5,841 nt of DNA. It comes from Erysipelotrichaceae bacterium. Its GTDB lineage: Bacteria > Bacillota_I > Bacilli_A > RFN20 > CAG-826. Below the pieces are notes generated by a model, which made no database searches, had not been told where the DNA came from, and worked only from the letters and a program-made list of their open reading frames with translations. The position numbers were made by a program, and so were the translations under genes. This document shows, one piece after another, positions 1-5,823 of the stretch. The number at the start of each line of letters is the position of its first letter. Within the stretch, counting starts at the first letter, position 1. Where the stretch lies: the NCBI GenBank assembly GCA_031271635.1, contig JAISVG010000017.1, forward strand, positions 1 to 5,841. The letters are read 5' to 3'.

Positions 1-582
1 GATTCAGTAGCAGCTTTAGTTCCCAAAGCAGAAATTGAAGGACTAATGGGTGATAATAATTCAATGGGACTTCAAGCAAGACTAATGTCTAAAGCAATGC
101 GGAAATTGGCTGGAATCTTAAATAAATCGAACTGCTTAATAATTTTTATTAATCAGCTTCGCGAAAAAATCTCAAGCGGCCCAATGTATGGCAACCCCGA
201 AACCACAACCGGAGGTCGAGCCTTAAAGTTCTACGCTTCAGTTAGAATTGACATTAGAAGAAAAGAAGCCCTCAAAGTAAGAGAGAATAACGAAGAAAAA
301 ATCGTGGGGAACTTAGTTCAAGTTAAAGTGGTGAAAAACAAAGTGGCACCACCGTTTAAGAGTTGCGAAATTACTATTATTTTTGGAAGAGGCATTAGTA
401 AGGAAGATGAGATCATTGATCTTGCTGTTGAAAGGGGTTTGATTCTAAAATCGGGGTCATGGTATCAATATAAAGACGAGAAGATTGGACAAGGGAAAGA
501 AAATGTAAAAAAGTACCTTTCGCTACATGAAAATGTTCAAAATGAGATTGTCACCGCTTTAGAAAACGGCGAGGCGCGATAA
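1..582 (+). CDS. recA: Recombinase RecA, C-terminal part (5' end outside window)
   Basis: RecA is the cytoplasmic ATP-dependent strand-exchange protein of homologous recombination and the co-protease of the SOS response. The reading frame is open from base 1, before the first internal ATG at 46. It enters at the Walker B segment DSVAAL (equivalent to about residue 144 of E. coli RecA), so roughly 143 N-terminal residues, including Walker A, are missing. The 193 visible residues contain PKAEIEG, the L1 region, the FINQLREK strand, the L2 signature GNPETTTGGRALKFY, VKVVKNKVAPPF, and the C-terminal domain block SGSWY followed by KIGQGKEN. It ends with ENGEAR and TAA, at about position 336 in E. 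coli numbering, so the usual acidic tail is absent. By eye, L1 (GDNNSMG) is one residue longer and the stretch before L2 (KISSGPMYGNP) two residues longer than in E. coli or B. subtilis. A terminator follows directly, so recA is transcribed separately from the downstream operon. Confidence 0.97.
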   Translation, partial: DSVAALVPKAEIEGLMGDNNSMGLQARLMSKAMRKLAGILNKSNCLIIFINQLREKISSGPMYGNPETTTGGRALKFYASVRIDIRRKEALKVRENNEEKIVGNLVQVKVVKNKVAPPFKSCEITIIFGRGISKEDEIIDLAVERGLILKSGSWYQYKDEKIGQGKENVKKYLSLHENVQNEIVTALENGEAR

Positions 583-602
583 AACAAAATAGCCGGCAAA
601 AT

Positions 603-644
603 TGCGTTAAATTATTATTTAAGGATAGTTTGGCGCATTTTTTT
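603..644 (+). terminator. Rho-independent terminator of recA
   Basis: Bases 603-616 pair with 624-637 around a 7-nt loop. The base of the stem is TGCG/CGCA, and the upper part is AU pairs with four G·U wobbles. Seven T residues follow directly (638-644), and an A run (598-601) precedes the stem. It lies 20 nt after the recA stop and upstream of the rny promoter, as expected for the end of recA transcription. The wobble pairs mean the structure is stronger as plus-strand RNA than as minus-strand RNA, so it is directional. Confidence 0.8.
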
Positions 645-664
645 ATTTATTCTCGGTTTTTTAA

Positions 665-693
665 TTGTAAAAAGGAACATAATCCGCTATAAT
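665..693 (+). promoter_or_regulatory. Sigma-A-type promoter for the rny-miaA operon
   Basis: A -35 element TTGTAA (665-670, four of six consensus bases) and a perfect -10 TATAAT (688-693) are separated by exactly 17 bp. No extended -10 TG is present. Transcription should begin around 699-701, giving a leader of about 98 nt before the rny ATG. The placement just after the recA terminator and before a five-gene run without further gaps makes this the main operon promoter. Confidence 0.78.
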
Positions 694-699
694 AAAAAA

Positions 700-798
700 G
701 TATATTGGATTAATATCTATATTTCATAGATTTATACAAAACGAGTCGTGTTATTCATTAATATAAATTCATATACAAAAAACTATCAAGGAGAAGAT
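700..798 (+). other. 5' leader of the rny operon
   Basis: This is the inferred untranslated leader between the predicted start of transcription and the rny ATG. It is very AT-rich. It has a small hairpin (702-706 with 712-716, loop 707-711) and two pairs of short direct repeats: ATTAATAT at 709-716 and 757-764, and TATACAAAA at 733-741 and 772-780. No known riboswitch, T-box or ribosomal-protein leader is recognisable, and no attenuator-like hairpin with a T-run is seen before the ATG. The repeats could be chance in DNA this AT-rich. Confidence 0.45.
788..793 (+). promoter_or_regulatory. Shine-Dalgarno that sets the rny start
   Basis: AAGGAG lies 5 nt before the ATG at 799. It is the strongest ribosome binding site in the window. 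It decides for ATG 799 over the in-frame GTG at 748, which has no comparable site and would put a polar extension in front of the membrane anchor. Confidence 0.85.
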
Positions 799-2352
799 AT
801 GGAGTATTTTTGGGGTATTTTAATCGGAATCGCAATAGCTGTCTTAATTGCGGTTTCACTGCTTTTATTTGTGCCAGCGATTAAGGAAAAATTGTCATCG
901 AAAAAAGCGGAAAAGATTTTAAAGGATGCGGAAGTTAAGAGTTCACAAATTGTGAAAAACGCTCAGATTGACGCGAAGCAAGTTGTCTATGAACTAAAAC
1001 AAGAAGCAGAAAGAGATATTAAAGAAAGAAAGCAAGAAGTTCAAAGTTTAGAGAACAAGCAGTATCAACGCGAACAGGCGATTGATAAAAGAGATGCCGC
1101 TTTATTACACCGCGAGACGGCGATGGAAGAAAAACTTAACCAAATTGAAAAAAGAAAAGAAGAGTTAAATCAAAAAAATCAAATGGTACAAGCGAGAATT
1201 GATGGTCTTATTTTAGAACTTGAACGAGTTTCTCAATTGAGCATTAATGAGGCGAGAGCCGAACTTTTCAAGAATGTGGAAGCTAAGATTTCGAATGAAC
1301 TTTCAACTTTTATTAAAAATAAAGAAGACGAGGCTCGAGATACAGCCGAAGTAAAAGCTCGAGATATTCTTACCTTAGCAATGTCTAAATATGCCCAAGA
1401 AGTGACTACAGAAAGAACTGTTTCGGTGGTAACACTACCTAATGACGAAATGAAAGGTCGTATCATTGGACTGCAAGGAAGAAATATTCGTTCTTTAGAA
1501 CAACATCTTGGAGTTGATTTGATTATTGATGATACTCCAGAAGTAATCTCTGTTTCATGTTTTGATCCGATTAGACGTGAAATTGCAAGACGAACCTTAG
1601 AATACTTAGTAAAGGATGGTCGAATTCAACCAAAGAGAATTGAAGAATTAGCTCAAAAAGCAAAAGATGAAGTCACTGAAATTACCAGAAAAGCTGGTGA
1701 AGACGCGGCCTTCAAACTAGGCCTACCTCGTATCAATAAAGAATTACTAGAGTATGTTGGGAAACTGAAATACCGTACTTCTTATGGCCAGAATGCTTAT
1801 GCCCATTCAATGGAAGTGGCATATTTAACTGGAATCATGGCAGAAGAACTAGGTCTTGATGTTCATATTGCAAGAAGAGCCGGTTTGCTTCATGATATTG
1901 GAAAAGCAGTTGATCATGAACGAGAAGGTAGCCACGTGGAGTTAGGCGTTGAATTAGCGAAGAAATATGATGAATCGAATATTATTGTCAACGCTATTGC
2001 GTCGCATCATGGGGATGTGAAGCCAAGTAATCCTTATTCGGTTTTAGTTGATGCGGCCGATACCTTATCCGCGGCACGACCTGGTGCGAGAAGCGAAACC
2101 TTAGAAACATATATTAAACGTCTTGAACAATTAGAAGAAATCGTTAAACATTTCCAAGGAATTCAACAAACCTATGCCATGCAATCAGGAAGAGAAGTGA
2201 GGGTTATGGTGATGCCAGACAAGATTGATGATTTAGGGGCTTTTAAACTTGCTCGTGAAATTAAAGAGAAAATTGAAAAAGAAATGACATATCCAGGACA
2301 AATTAAAGTCCAAGTTATTCGCGAATATCGTGCGGTTGAAACAGCAAAGTAA
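799..2352 (+). CDS. rny: Ribonuclease Y
   Basis: RNase Y is the membrane-anchored endoribonuclease that starts decay and processing of many mRNAs in Firmicutes. The 517-residue product is close to the 520 of B. subtilis. Domains in order: an N-terminal membrane helix (about 4-26, FWGILIGIAIAVLIAVSLLL), a long charged coiled coil (about 30-200), a KH RNA-binding domain (about 207-275), an HD domain (about 333-425) with the catalytic pair H365-D366 in GLLHDIGKA and the later ASHHGD (402-406), then DAADTLSAARPGARS and a conserved C-terminal domain ending RAVETAK. The KH loop reads GLQG (224-227), where I recall GREG in B. subtilis and most relatives. The start was placed at ATG 799 because of the Shine-Dalgarno and because the protein then begins directly with the membrane anchor. 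It is the first gene of the operon; ymdB follows after 7 nt, as in B. subtilis. Confidence 0.97.
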   Translation: MEYFWGILIGIAIAVLIAVSLLLFVPAIKEKLSSKKAEKILKDAEVKSSQIVKNAQIDAKQVVYELKQEAERDIKERKQEVQSLENKQYQREQAIDKRDAALLHRETAMEEKLNQIEKRKEELNQKNQMVQARIDGLILELERVSQLSINEARAELFKNVEAKISNELSTFIKNKEDEARDTAEVKARDILTLAMSKYAQEVTTERTVSVVTLPNDEMKGRIIGLQGRNIRSLEQHLGVDLIIDDTPEVISVSCFDPIRREIARRTLEYLVKDGRIQPKRIEELAQKAKDEVTEITRKAGEDAAFKLGLPRINKELLEYVGKLKYRTSYGQNAYAHSMEVAYLTGIMAEELGLDVHIARRAGLLHDIGKAVDHEREGSHVELGVELAKKYDESNIIVNAIASHHGDVKPSNPYSVLVDAADTLSAARPGARSETLETYIKRLEQLEEIVKHFQGIQQTYAMQSGREVRVMVMPDKIDDLGAFKLAREIKEKIEKEMTYPGQIKVQVIREYRAVETAK

Positions 2353-2359
2353 GTAAGCG

Positions 2360-3151
2360 ATGAGAGTTCTTTGTCTTGGCGATGTAGTTGGTCATTCAGG
2401 TGTCAGCATTGTCAAAAAACTTTTGTCTGATTTAATTAAGAAATATGATATTGATTTTGTGATTGCGAATGGCGAAAATGCGGCTCCAAATGGTCGTGGT
2501 ATCGGACCAAACGAATTTGAAAGTCTCCTAAATGCGGGTGTGGATGTCATCACTCTTGGGAATCATTATAATCGTAATAAAGAGTTTAAACAATTAATTG
2601 GAGAAACAAACCTAGTGCTGCCGCTTAATCTTCTTAATGGAGATCCGAAAGAAGGAAGCAAACTTTATTATGTTAAAGGAAATCATATTAGAGTTACTTC
2701 TATTTTAAAAGACGCTTCTGCCGAAGCATCAGTAGTTCATGAGTTCTTATTAGTAAAAGAAATCATCGAGAATAATCCTAAATGTATTCATATTATCGAC
2801 TTTCATGCTGAATATACTGGAGATAAGAAATCCTTTGGATATTTATTTGATGGCCAAATTTCAGCAATGATGGGAACGCACACGCATGTTCAAACTAGAG
2901 ACTATCAGATTTTGCCTCGAGGGACCGGATACATTACTGATTTAGGAATGTGTGGTGATTATGAGTCAATTCTCGGCTTTGAAAAAAATAGTGTTATTAA
3001 TAAGCTATATTTCGGCGCTAGTGAGAATTTTCTTGTTGGAGATTCTTCAAAAAAGATTCTTTCGGGAGTGGTTTTAGATATTAATGAGACAACTTTTTTA
3101 TGTCGTCAGATTTTTCCGGTGTATATTATTGATGAGGAAGTGAAAAAGTAA
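2360..3151 (+). CDS. ymdB: YmdB-type metallophosphoesterase (TIGR00282 family)
   Basis: This is a cytoplasmic calcineurin-like phosphoesterase. The B. subtilis homologue hydrolyses 2',3'-cyclic nucleotides and influences the choice between biofilm formation and motility; that role is only inferred here. The 263 residues match the family length (264 in B. subtilis). Likely ligands of the two-metal site are visible: D8 in CLGDVVG, E39-N40 in NGENAA, N68-H69 in LGNH, H149 in DFHAE, and H174/H176 in GTHTHVQT. The conserved ITDLGMCG and LSGVVLDI blocks follow. After LGNH the protein has YNRNKE where relatives usually have TWDxKE, so a Trp-Asp pair is missing next to the active site. The ATG gives the canonical MRxLxxGDVVG beginning. 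No clear Shine-Dalgarno precedes it, so translation is probably coupled to rny, whose stop is 7 nt upstream. miaB begins 1 nt after its stop. Confidence 0.94.
   Translation: MRVLCLGDVVGHSGVSIVKKLLSDLIKKYDIDFVIANGENAAPNGRGIGPNEFESLLNAGVDVITLGNHYNRNKEFKQLIGETNLVLPLNLLNGDPKEGSKLYYVKGNHIRVTSILKDASAEASVVHEFLLVKEIIENNPKCIHIIDFHAEYTGDKKSFGYLFDGQISAMMGTHTHVQTRDYQILPRGTGYITDLGMCGDYESILGFEKNSVINKLYFGASENFLVGDSSKKILSGVVLDINETTFLCRQIFPVYIIDEEVKK
3135..3140 (+). promoter_or_regulatory. Probable ribosome binding site of miaB
   Basis: AGGAAG lies inside the last codons of ymdB, 12 nt before the TTG at 3153. The distance is longer than ideal, so it supports the TTG start only moderately. Re-initiation after the ymdB TAA, which ends 1 nt before the TTG, may contribute. 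Confidence 0.45.
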
Positions 3152-3152
3152 T

Positions 3153-4595
3153 TTGAAAAAAAACATCATTAATGCCCCAGATCTAAATAAAACCAGAAAG
3201 AGAAATCTTGCTCAAGAAGTGAGAATTATTTATGATGAACTAGTAGTGCCTGACATTGTTCAAAAAAAAGCCCCAGGACTTAAGTTTTTGATACTAACAT
3301 ATGGCTGTCAAGCCAACGTTCGTGATCAAGAAGTGATGGAAGGCATGTTACTGCAAGCAGGGTATACCAAAACTAATAACATCAAAAATGCTGCTTTGAT
3401 TATTCTTAATACCTGCGCGGTGCGTGAAAACGCAGAGCAAAAAGTCTTGGGAAAATTAGGTAGTCTAAAGAGCCTTAAGGAGAACAATAAAGATCTAATT
3501 ATTGCAGTTTCAGGCTGCATGATTGGGGAGCCTGTTATTGTTGATACGCTACTCAATAAATATCATCAAGTTGATCTAATGTTTGGGACCAACGAAATTA
3601 AGAATTTACTAAATTACCTTGCAAAAGTCTATCAAAATAAAGAAGTTGTGGTTGCGGCGAATGACGATAATAATGATATTGTGGAGCTTTTACCAAGCAC
3701 AAGGCTCTCATCTTTTAAGGCTTATGTTAATATCATGTATGGCTGTGATAAGTTTTGTACTTATTGCATTGTGCCTTATACTCGCGGTCAACAACGTTCT
3801 AGAAGTAGTGTAGATATCCTAAAAGAATGTCAAGATTTAAAAGCACGGGGATATCAGGAGATTACTCTTCTAGGACAAAACGTCAATGCTTATGGTAAAG
3901 ATCTAAAACAAGATATTTCCTTTGGTGCCTTATTAAAGAGCGTCGCGGCCACTAGCATTCCTCGAGTTCGTTTTTTAACTTCGCATCCTTGGGATTTTAG
4001 TGATGAGATTCTTGAAGCCTTTCTTGAATATCCTAACCTGATGCCATATTTACATTTACCAATTCAAGCAGGAAGCGATCGCATTCTGACACTTATGGGA
4101 CGCAGGTATCATAAAAATGATTATTTGAACTTAATTACTAAGATTAGATTGAAACTGCCTCATATTGCGATTTCTACTGACATTATTGTGGGTTTTCCCA
4201 ATGAAACGGATCAAGATTTTATGGAGACGATTGATGTCGTTAAAAAAGTTCGTTTTGATTCCGCTTTTACTTTTATTTATTCACCAAGAGACGGAACTCC
4301 AGCAGCAAGAATGCCAGATGATGTTCCATATAAAACTAAGAGTCAACGTTTTATTAGTCTTGTAAATGAACTAGAACAGATTATTGAAGTAAAAAGTCAG
4401 CAGTATCTTGGGAAAACTGTCAAAGTTTTGGTTGATGGAGTTAGCAAAAATGATCCCGAAATGCTTAATGGTTATACTGAAGATAATAAGTTAACTCATT
4501 TTAAGGGACCGAAGACTTTGATTGGAAGTATTGCAAAAGTAAGAATTAATTCCGCCCATATTCATTATCTTCTTGGTGAGTTAGATGCAGCCTAA
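3153..4595 (+). CDS. miaB: tRNA-2-methylthio-N6-dimethylallyladenosine synthase MiaB
   Basis: MiaB is a radical-SAM methylthiotransferase that turns i6A37 into ms2i6A37 in tRNAs reading UNN codons. The 480-residue product has all three parts. The N-terminal UPF0004 domain carries the auxiliary-cluster cysteines C52 (TYGCQAN), C88 (NTCAVRENAE) and C122 (SGCM). The radical-SAM domain has C198, C202 and C205 in YGCDKFCTYC, followed by IVPYTRG. The C-terminal TRAM domain spans about 416-476. NTCAVRENAE and YTRGQQRSR point to MiaB rather than RimO or MtaB. The start is a TTG one base after the ymdB stop. No in-frame ATG occurs before the first catalytic cysteine, and the N-terminal segment (PDLNKTRKR) resembles the Bacilli-type extension of B. 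subtilis MiaB, so the upstream TTG is preferred over the GTG at 3219. The substrate is made by miaA two genes downstream. The 3' end overlaps the next gene by 11 nt. Confidence 0.96.
   Translation: MKKNIINAPDLNKTRKRNLAQEVRIIYDELVVPDIVQKKAPGLKFLILTYGCQANVRDQEVMEGMLLQAGYTKTNNIKNAALIILNTCAVRENAEQKVLGKLGSLKSLKENNKDLIIAVSGCMIGEPVIVDTLLNKYHQVDLMFGTNEIKNLLNYLAKVYQNKEVVVAANDDNNDIVELLPSTRLSSFKAYVNIMYGCDKFCTYCIVPYTRGQQRSRSSVDILKECQDLKARGYQEITLLGQNVNAYGKDLKQDISFGALLKSVAATSIPRVRFLTSHPWDFSDEILEAFLEYPNLMPYLHLPIQAGSDRILTLMGRRYHKNDYLNLITKIRLKLPHIAISTDIIVGFPNETDQDFMETIDVVKKVRFDSAFTFIYSPRDGTPAARMPDDVPYKTKSQRFISLVNELEQIIEVKSQQYLGKTVKVLVDGVSKNDPEMLNGYTEDNKLTHFKGPKTLIGSIAKVRINSAHIHYLLGELDAA
4575..4580 (+). promoter_or_regulatory. 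Ribosome binding site of the ymcA-like gene
   Basis: GGTGAG lies inside the 3' end of miaB, 4 nt before the ATG at 4585. It supports translation of the overlapping gene from this start. Confidence 0.5.
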
Positions 4596-4902
4596 AATCA
4601 AAGCATTAATCGATAAGTTTTCTTTGTCTTTATTAGAGGAACCAGTTTTTAAAGAGTATTTTGCTTTGCAAAAACAAATTGAAAGGAGTAAGGAACTTAA
4701 AGAAATGAACGCTCAGTTAAATGATTTGAAACAGAGAATAACCAAGAATCTCCTTAATGAAACCGAGCATCAAATTGCGAAAGATGCCTATGAACTTGGT
4801 TTAAAAGATTATTTATCGCATCCGTTAGTTCATAATTTTATGATTGTTGAACAAGAAGTTGAAGAGATTCTTTACTACTTAAAAAAAGGAATTGAATCAT
4901 GA
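4585..4902 (+). CDS. YlbF/YmcA-family regulator of RNase Y (short form)
   Basis: This encodes a small soluble all-helical protein of 105 residues, assigned to the YlbF/YmcA (Com_YlbF) family. The support is its length and heptad-like helical pattern, the Q(x)nELKEMNAQLNDLKQRI helix, the HPLVHNFMIVEQEVEEIL segment resembling the xxPVIxEFxxxQxEVNxLL part of B. subtilis YmcA, and its position directly after miaB as in B. subtilis. There YmcA, YlbF and YaaT form the Y-complex, which binds RNase Y and helps mature some operon mRNAs; rny is the first gene of the present operon. The protein is much shorter than B. subtilis YmcA (about 143) and YlbF (about 149). It contains no cysteine, so it lacks the C-terminal Cys-bearing tails of those proteins. 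I cannot say whether YmcA or YlbF is the closer relative, so no symbol is given. It overlaps miaB by 11 nt and miaA by 4 nt. Confidence 0.8.
   Translation: MQPKIKALIDKFSLSLLEEPVFKEYFALQKQIERSKELKEMNAQLNDLKQRITKNLLNETEHQIAKDAYELGLKDYLSHPLVHNFMIVEQEVEEILYYLKKGIES
4885..4890 (+). promoter_or_regulatory. Ribosome binding site of miaA
   Basis: AAAGGA lies 8 nt before the miaA ATG, within the last codons of the preceding gene. The spacing is good, so miaA has its own initiation site in addition to the ATGA stop/start overlap. Confidence 0.65.
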
Positions 4903-5780
4903 TCATCGTTATTATTGGTCCAACCGCATCGGGTAAAAGCCAAATAGCGCTCAAAGTCGCAAAACACTTTCATGGTGTCATTGTTTCTTTCGATGCTTTT
5001 CAACTTTATCGTGATTTTAGAATTGGAGTTAACGCTCCTAGCATAAAGGAACTTCAAGAAGTAAAACATTATTTTGTTAATGAGATTTCCCCAAATCAAT
5101 CTTATTCTATTAATGATTACCAGAAGGCCGCAAGAGGCCTTATTGATCAATTACTTAAAAAAGAGATCCCGATTATTATGGTAGGTGGTTCAGGACTTTA
5201 TTTAAAAGCGACGCTATTTGATTATCAGTTTCATGAAAAAACGACACCAAATTCTGATTTTTCAGGTTATTCAAACGAGCAACTCCATGATCTTTTAAAG
5301 CAAATTGACCCCGAAGATGCTGCTAAAATCCATGTTAATAATCGCCAAAGATTATTGCGAGCACTTGAGATATACGAAGAAACTAAGCAATCAAAAAGCG
5401 AATACACTAAAAATAAGAAGAATGCTCTACTATATGATGATGTTCATTTCTTTTTTGTCAAACGAAGTCGTGAAGAACTGTACCGCACCATTAATGATCG
5501 GGTTGATGAAATGACGCGTCAAGGTTTATTTTTGGAGGCAGAGACACTAAAGAATAAGTATCCTCATATGACAACGGCCAGTAAGGCTATTGGCTATAAA
5601 GAGATTTTTGATAACCCTGATTTAGAAGCAGCAAGAATCATTGATTTAATCAAAAAACATACACGGAATTATGCCAAGAGGCAAGATACTTTTTTTCGAC
5701 ATCAGTTTAAAACCGTGACTTTAAATGAAACACAAAATTCTTCTGAGATTGTCGATTACTTAGAAAATAAAATCAAATAG
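4899..5780 (+). CDS. miaA: tRNA dimethylallyltransferase MiaA
   Basis: MiaA transfers the dimethylallyl group of DMAPP to N6 of A37 in UNN-decoding tRNAs, making the i6A37 that MiaB then methylthiolates. The 293 residues are slightly short for the family (about 300-316). Visible motifs: P-loop GPTASGKS (7-14), DAFQLY (32-37) with the likely catalytic Asp32, GGSGLYLKA (96-104), NRQRLLRALEIYE (148-160), RVDEM (201-205), AIGYKE (230-235) and TRNYAKRQ (255-262). Differences from the usual consensus are GVNAP for GTAKP (43-47), KHY for PHH (56-58), TFFR for TWFR (264-267), and a shortened segment around 112-127, where many MiaA proteins have an extra LRxxLE helix. No break or frameshift is seen, so the gene looks functional. 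The ATG shares bases with the preceding stop (ATGA). It is the last gene of the operon, with no clear terminator behind it. Confidence 0.96.
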   Translation: MIIVIIGPTASGKSQIALKVAKHFHGVIVSFDAFQLYRDFRIGVNAPSIKELQEVKHYFVNEISPNQSYSINDYQKAARGLIDQLLKKEIPIIMVGGSGLYLKATLFDYQFHEKTTPNSDFSGYSNEQLHDLLKQIDPEDAAKIHVNNRQRLLRALEIYEETKQSKSEYTKNKKNALLYDDVHFFFVKRSREELYRTINDRVDEMTRQGLFLEAETLKNKYPHMTTASKAIGYKEIFDNPDLEAARIIDLIKKHTRNYAKRQDTFFRHQFKTVTLNETQNSSEIVDYLENKIK

Positions 5781-5811
5781 TGAATCTCCATTTTTATCTC
5801 CAATTCTTTTG

Positions 5812-5817
5812 TATAAT
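5812..5817 (+). promoter_or_regulatory. -10 element just upstream of the next gene
   Basis: A perfect TATAAT ends 6 nt before the ATG at 5824. The -35 region (5789-5794, CATTTT) is poor at 17-bp spacing, and no TGn extension is present. If it is active, transcription starts at or within a base or two of the ATG, which would give a leaderless mRNA. No Shine-Dalgarno is visible between 5781 and 5823, which fits. Confidence 0.45.
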
Positions 5818-5823
5818 TGTGAT

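Noticed and set aside
748..798. In-frame GTG 17 codons upstream of the rny ATG as an alternative start
   Set aside because: It has no good Shine-Dalgarno, it would put a polar Asn/Tyr/Lys-rich stretch before the membrane anchor, and the ATG at 799 has AAGGAG at good spacing and gives the family length.
1233..1466. Minus-strand open frame opposite rny
   Set aside because: It is a shadow of the conserved coiled-coil/KH coding sequence, with Ser/Leu-rich content, no ribosome binding site and no recognisable family.
3326..3556. Minus-strand open frame opposite miaB
   Set aside because: It lies entirely over the conserved UPF0004 domain of miaB and has no initiation signals or domain.
3619..3813. 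Plus-strand out-of-frame open frame inside miaB
   Set aside because: It overlaps the radical-SAM cysteine motif of miaB in another frame; the hydrophobic look comes from frame-shifted AT-rich codons. The same reasoning rejects 4165-4365.
4875..5150. Minus-strand open frame over the ymcA-like/miaA junction
   Set aside because: It is antisense to the MiaA P-loop region, with no promoter, ribosome binding site or family resemblance.
5305..5514. Plus-strand out-of-frame open frame inside miaA
   Set aside because: It is covered by conserved MiaA sequence in the true frame and has no initiation site.
799..5780. Possible mycoplasma code with TGA as Trp
   Set aside because: Tryptophans at conserved sites are TGG (for example RecA SGSW), and the ymcA-like gene ends on TGA exactly where miaA starts, so TGA behaves as a stop.
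5781..5823. Terminator after miaA
   Set aside because: T-rich runs are present (5791-5795, 5807-5810), but no stable stem precedes them. CAATT/AATTG (5801-5805, 5815-5819) is only 5 bp, and its second arm overlaps the -10 box.
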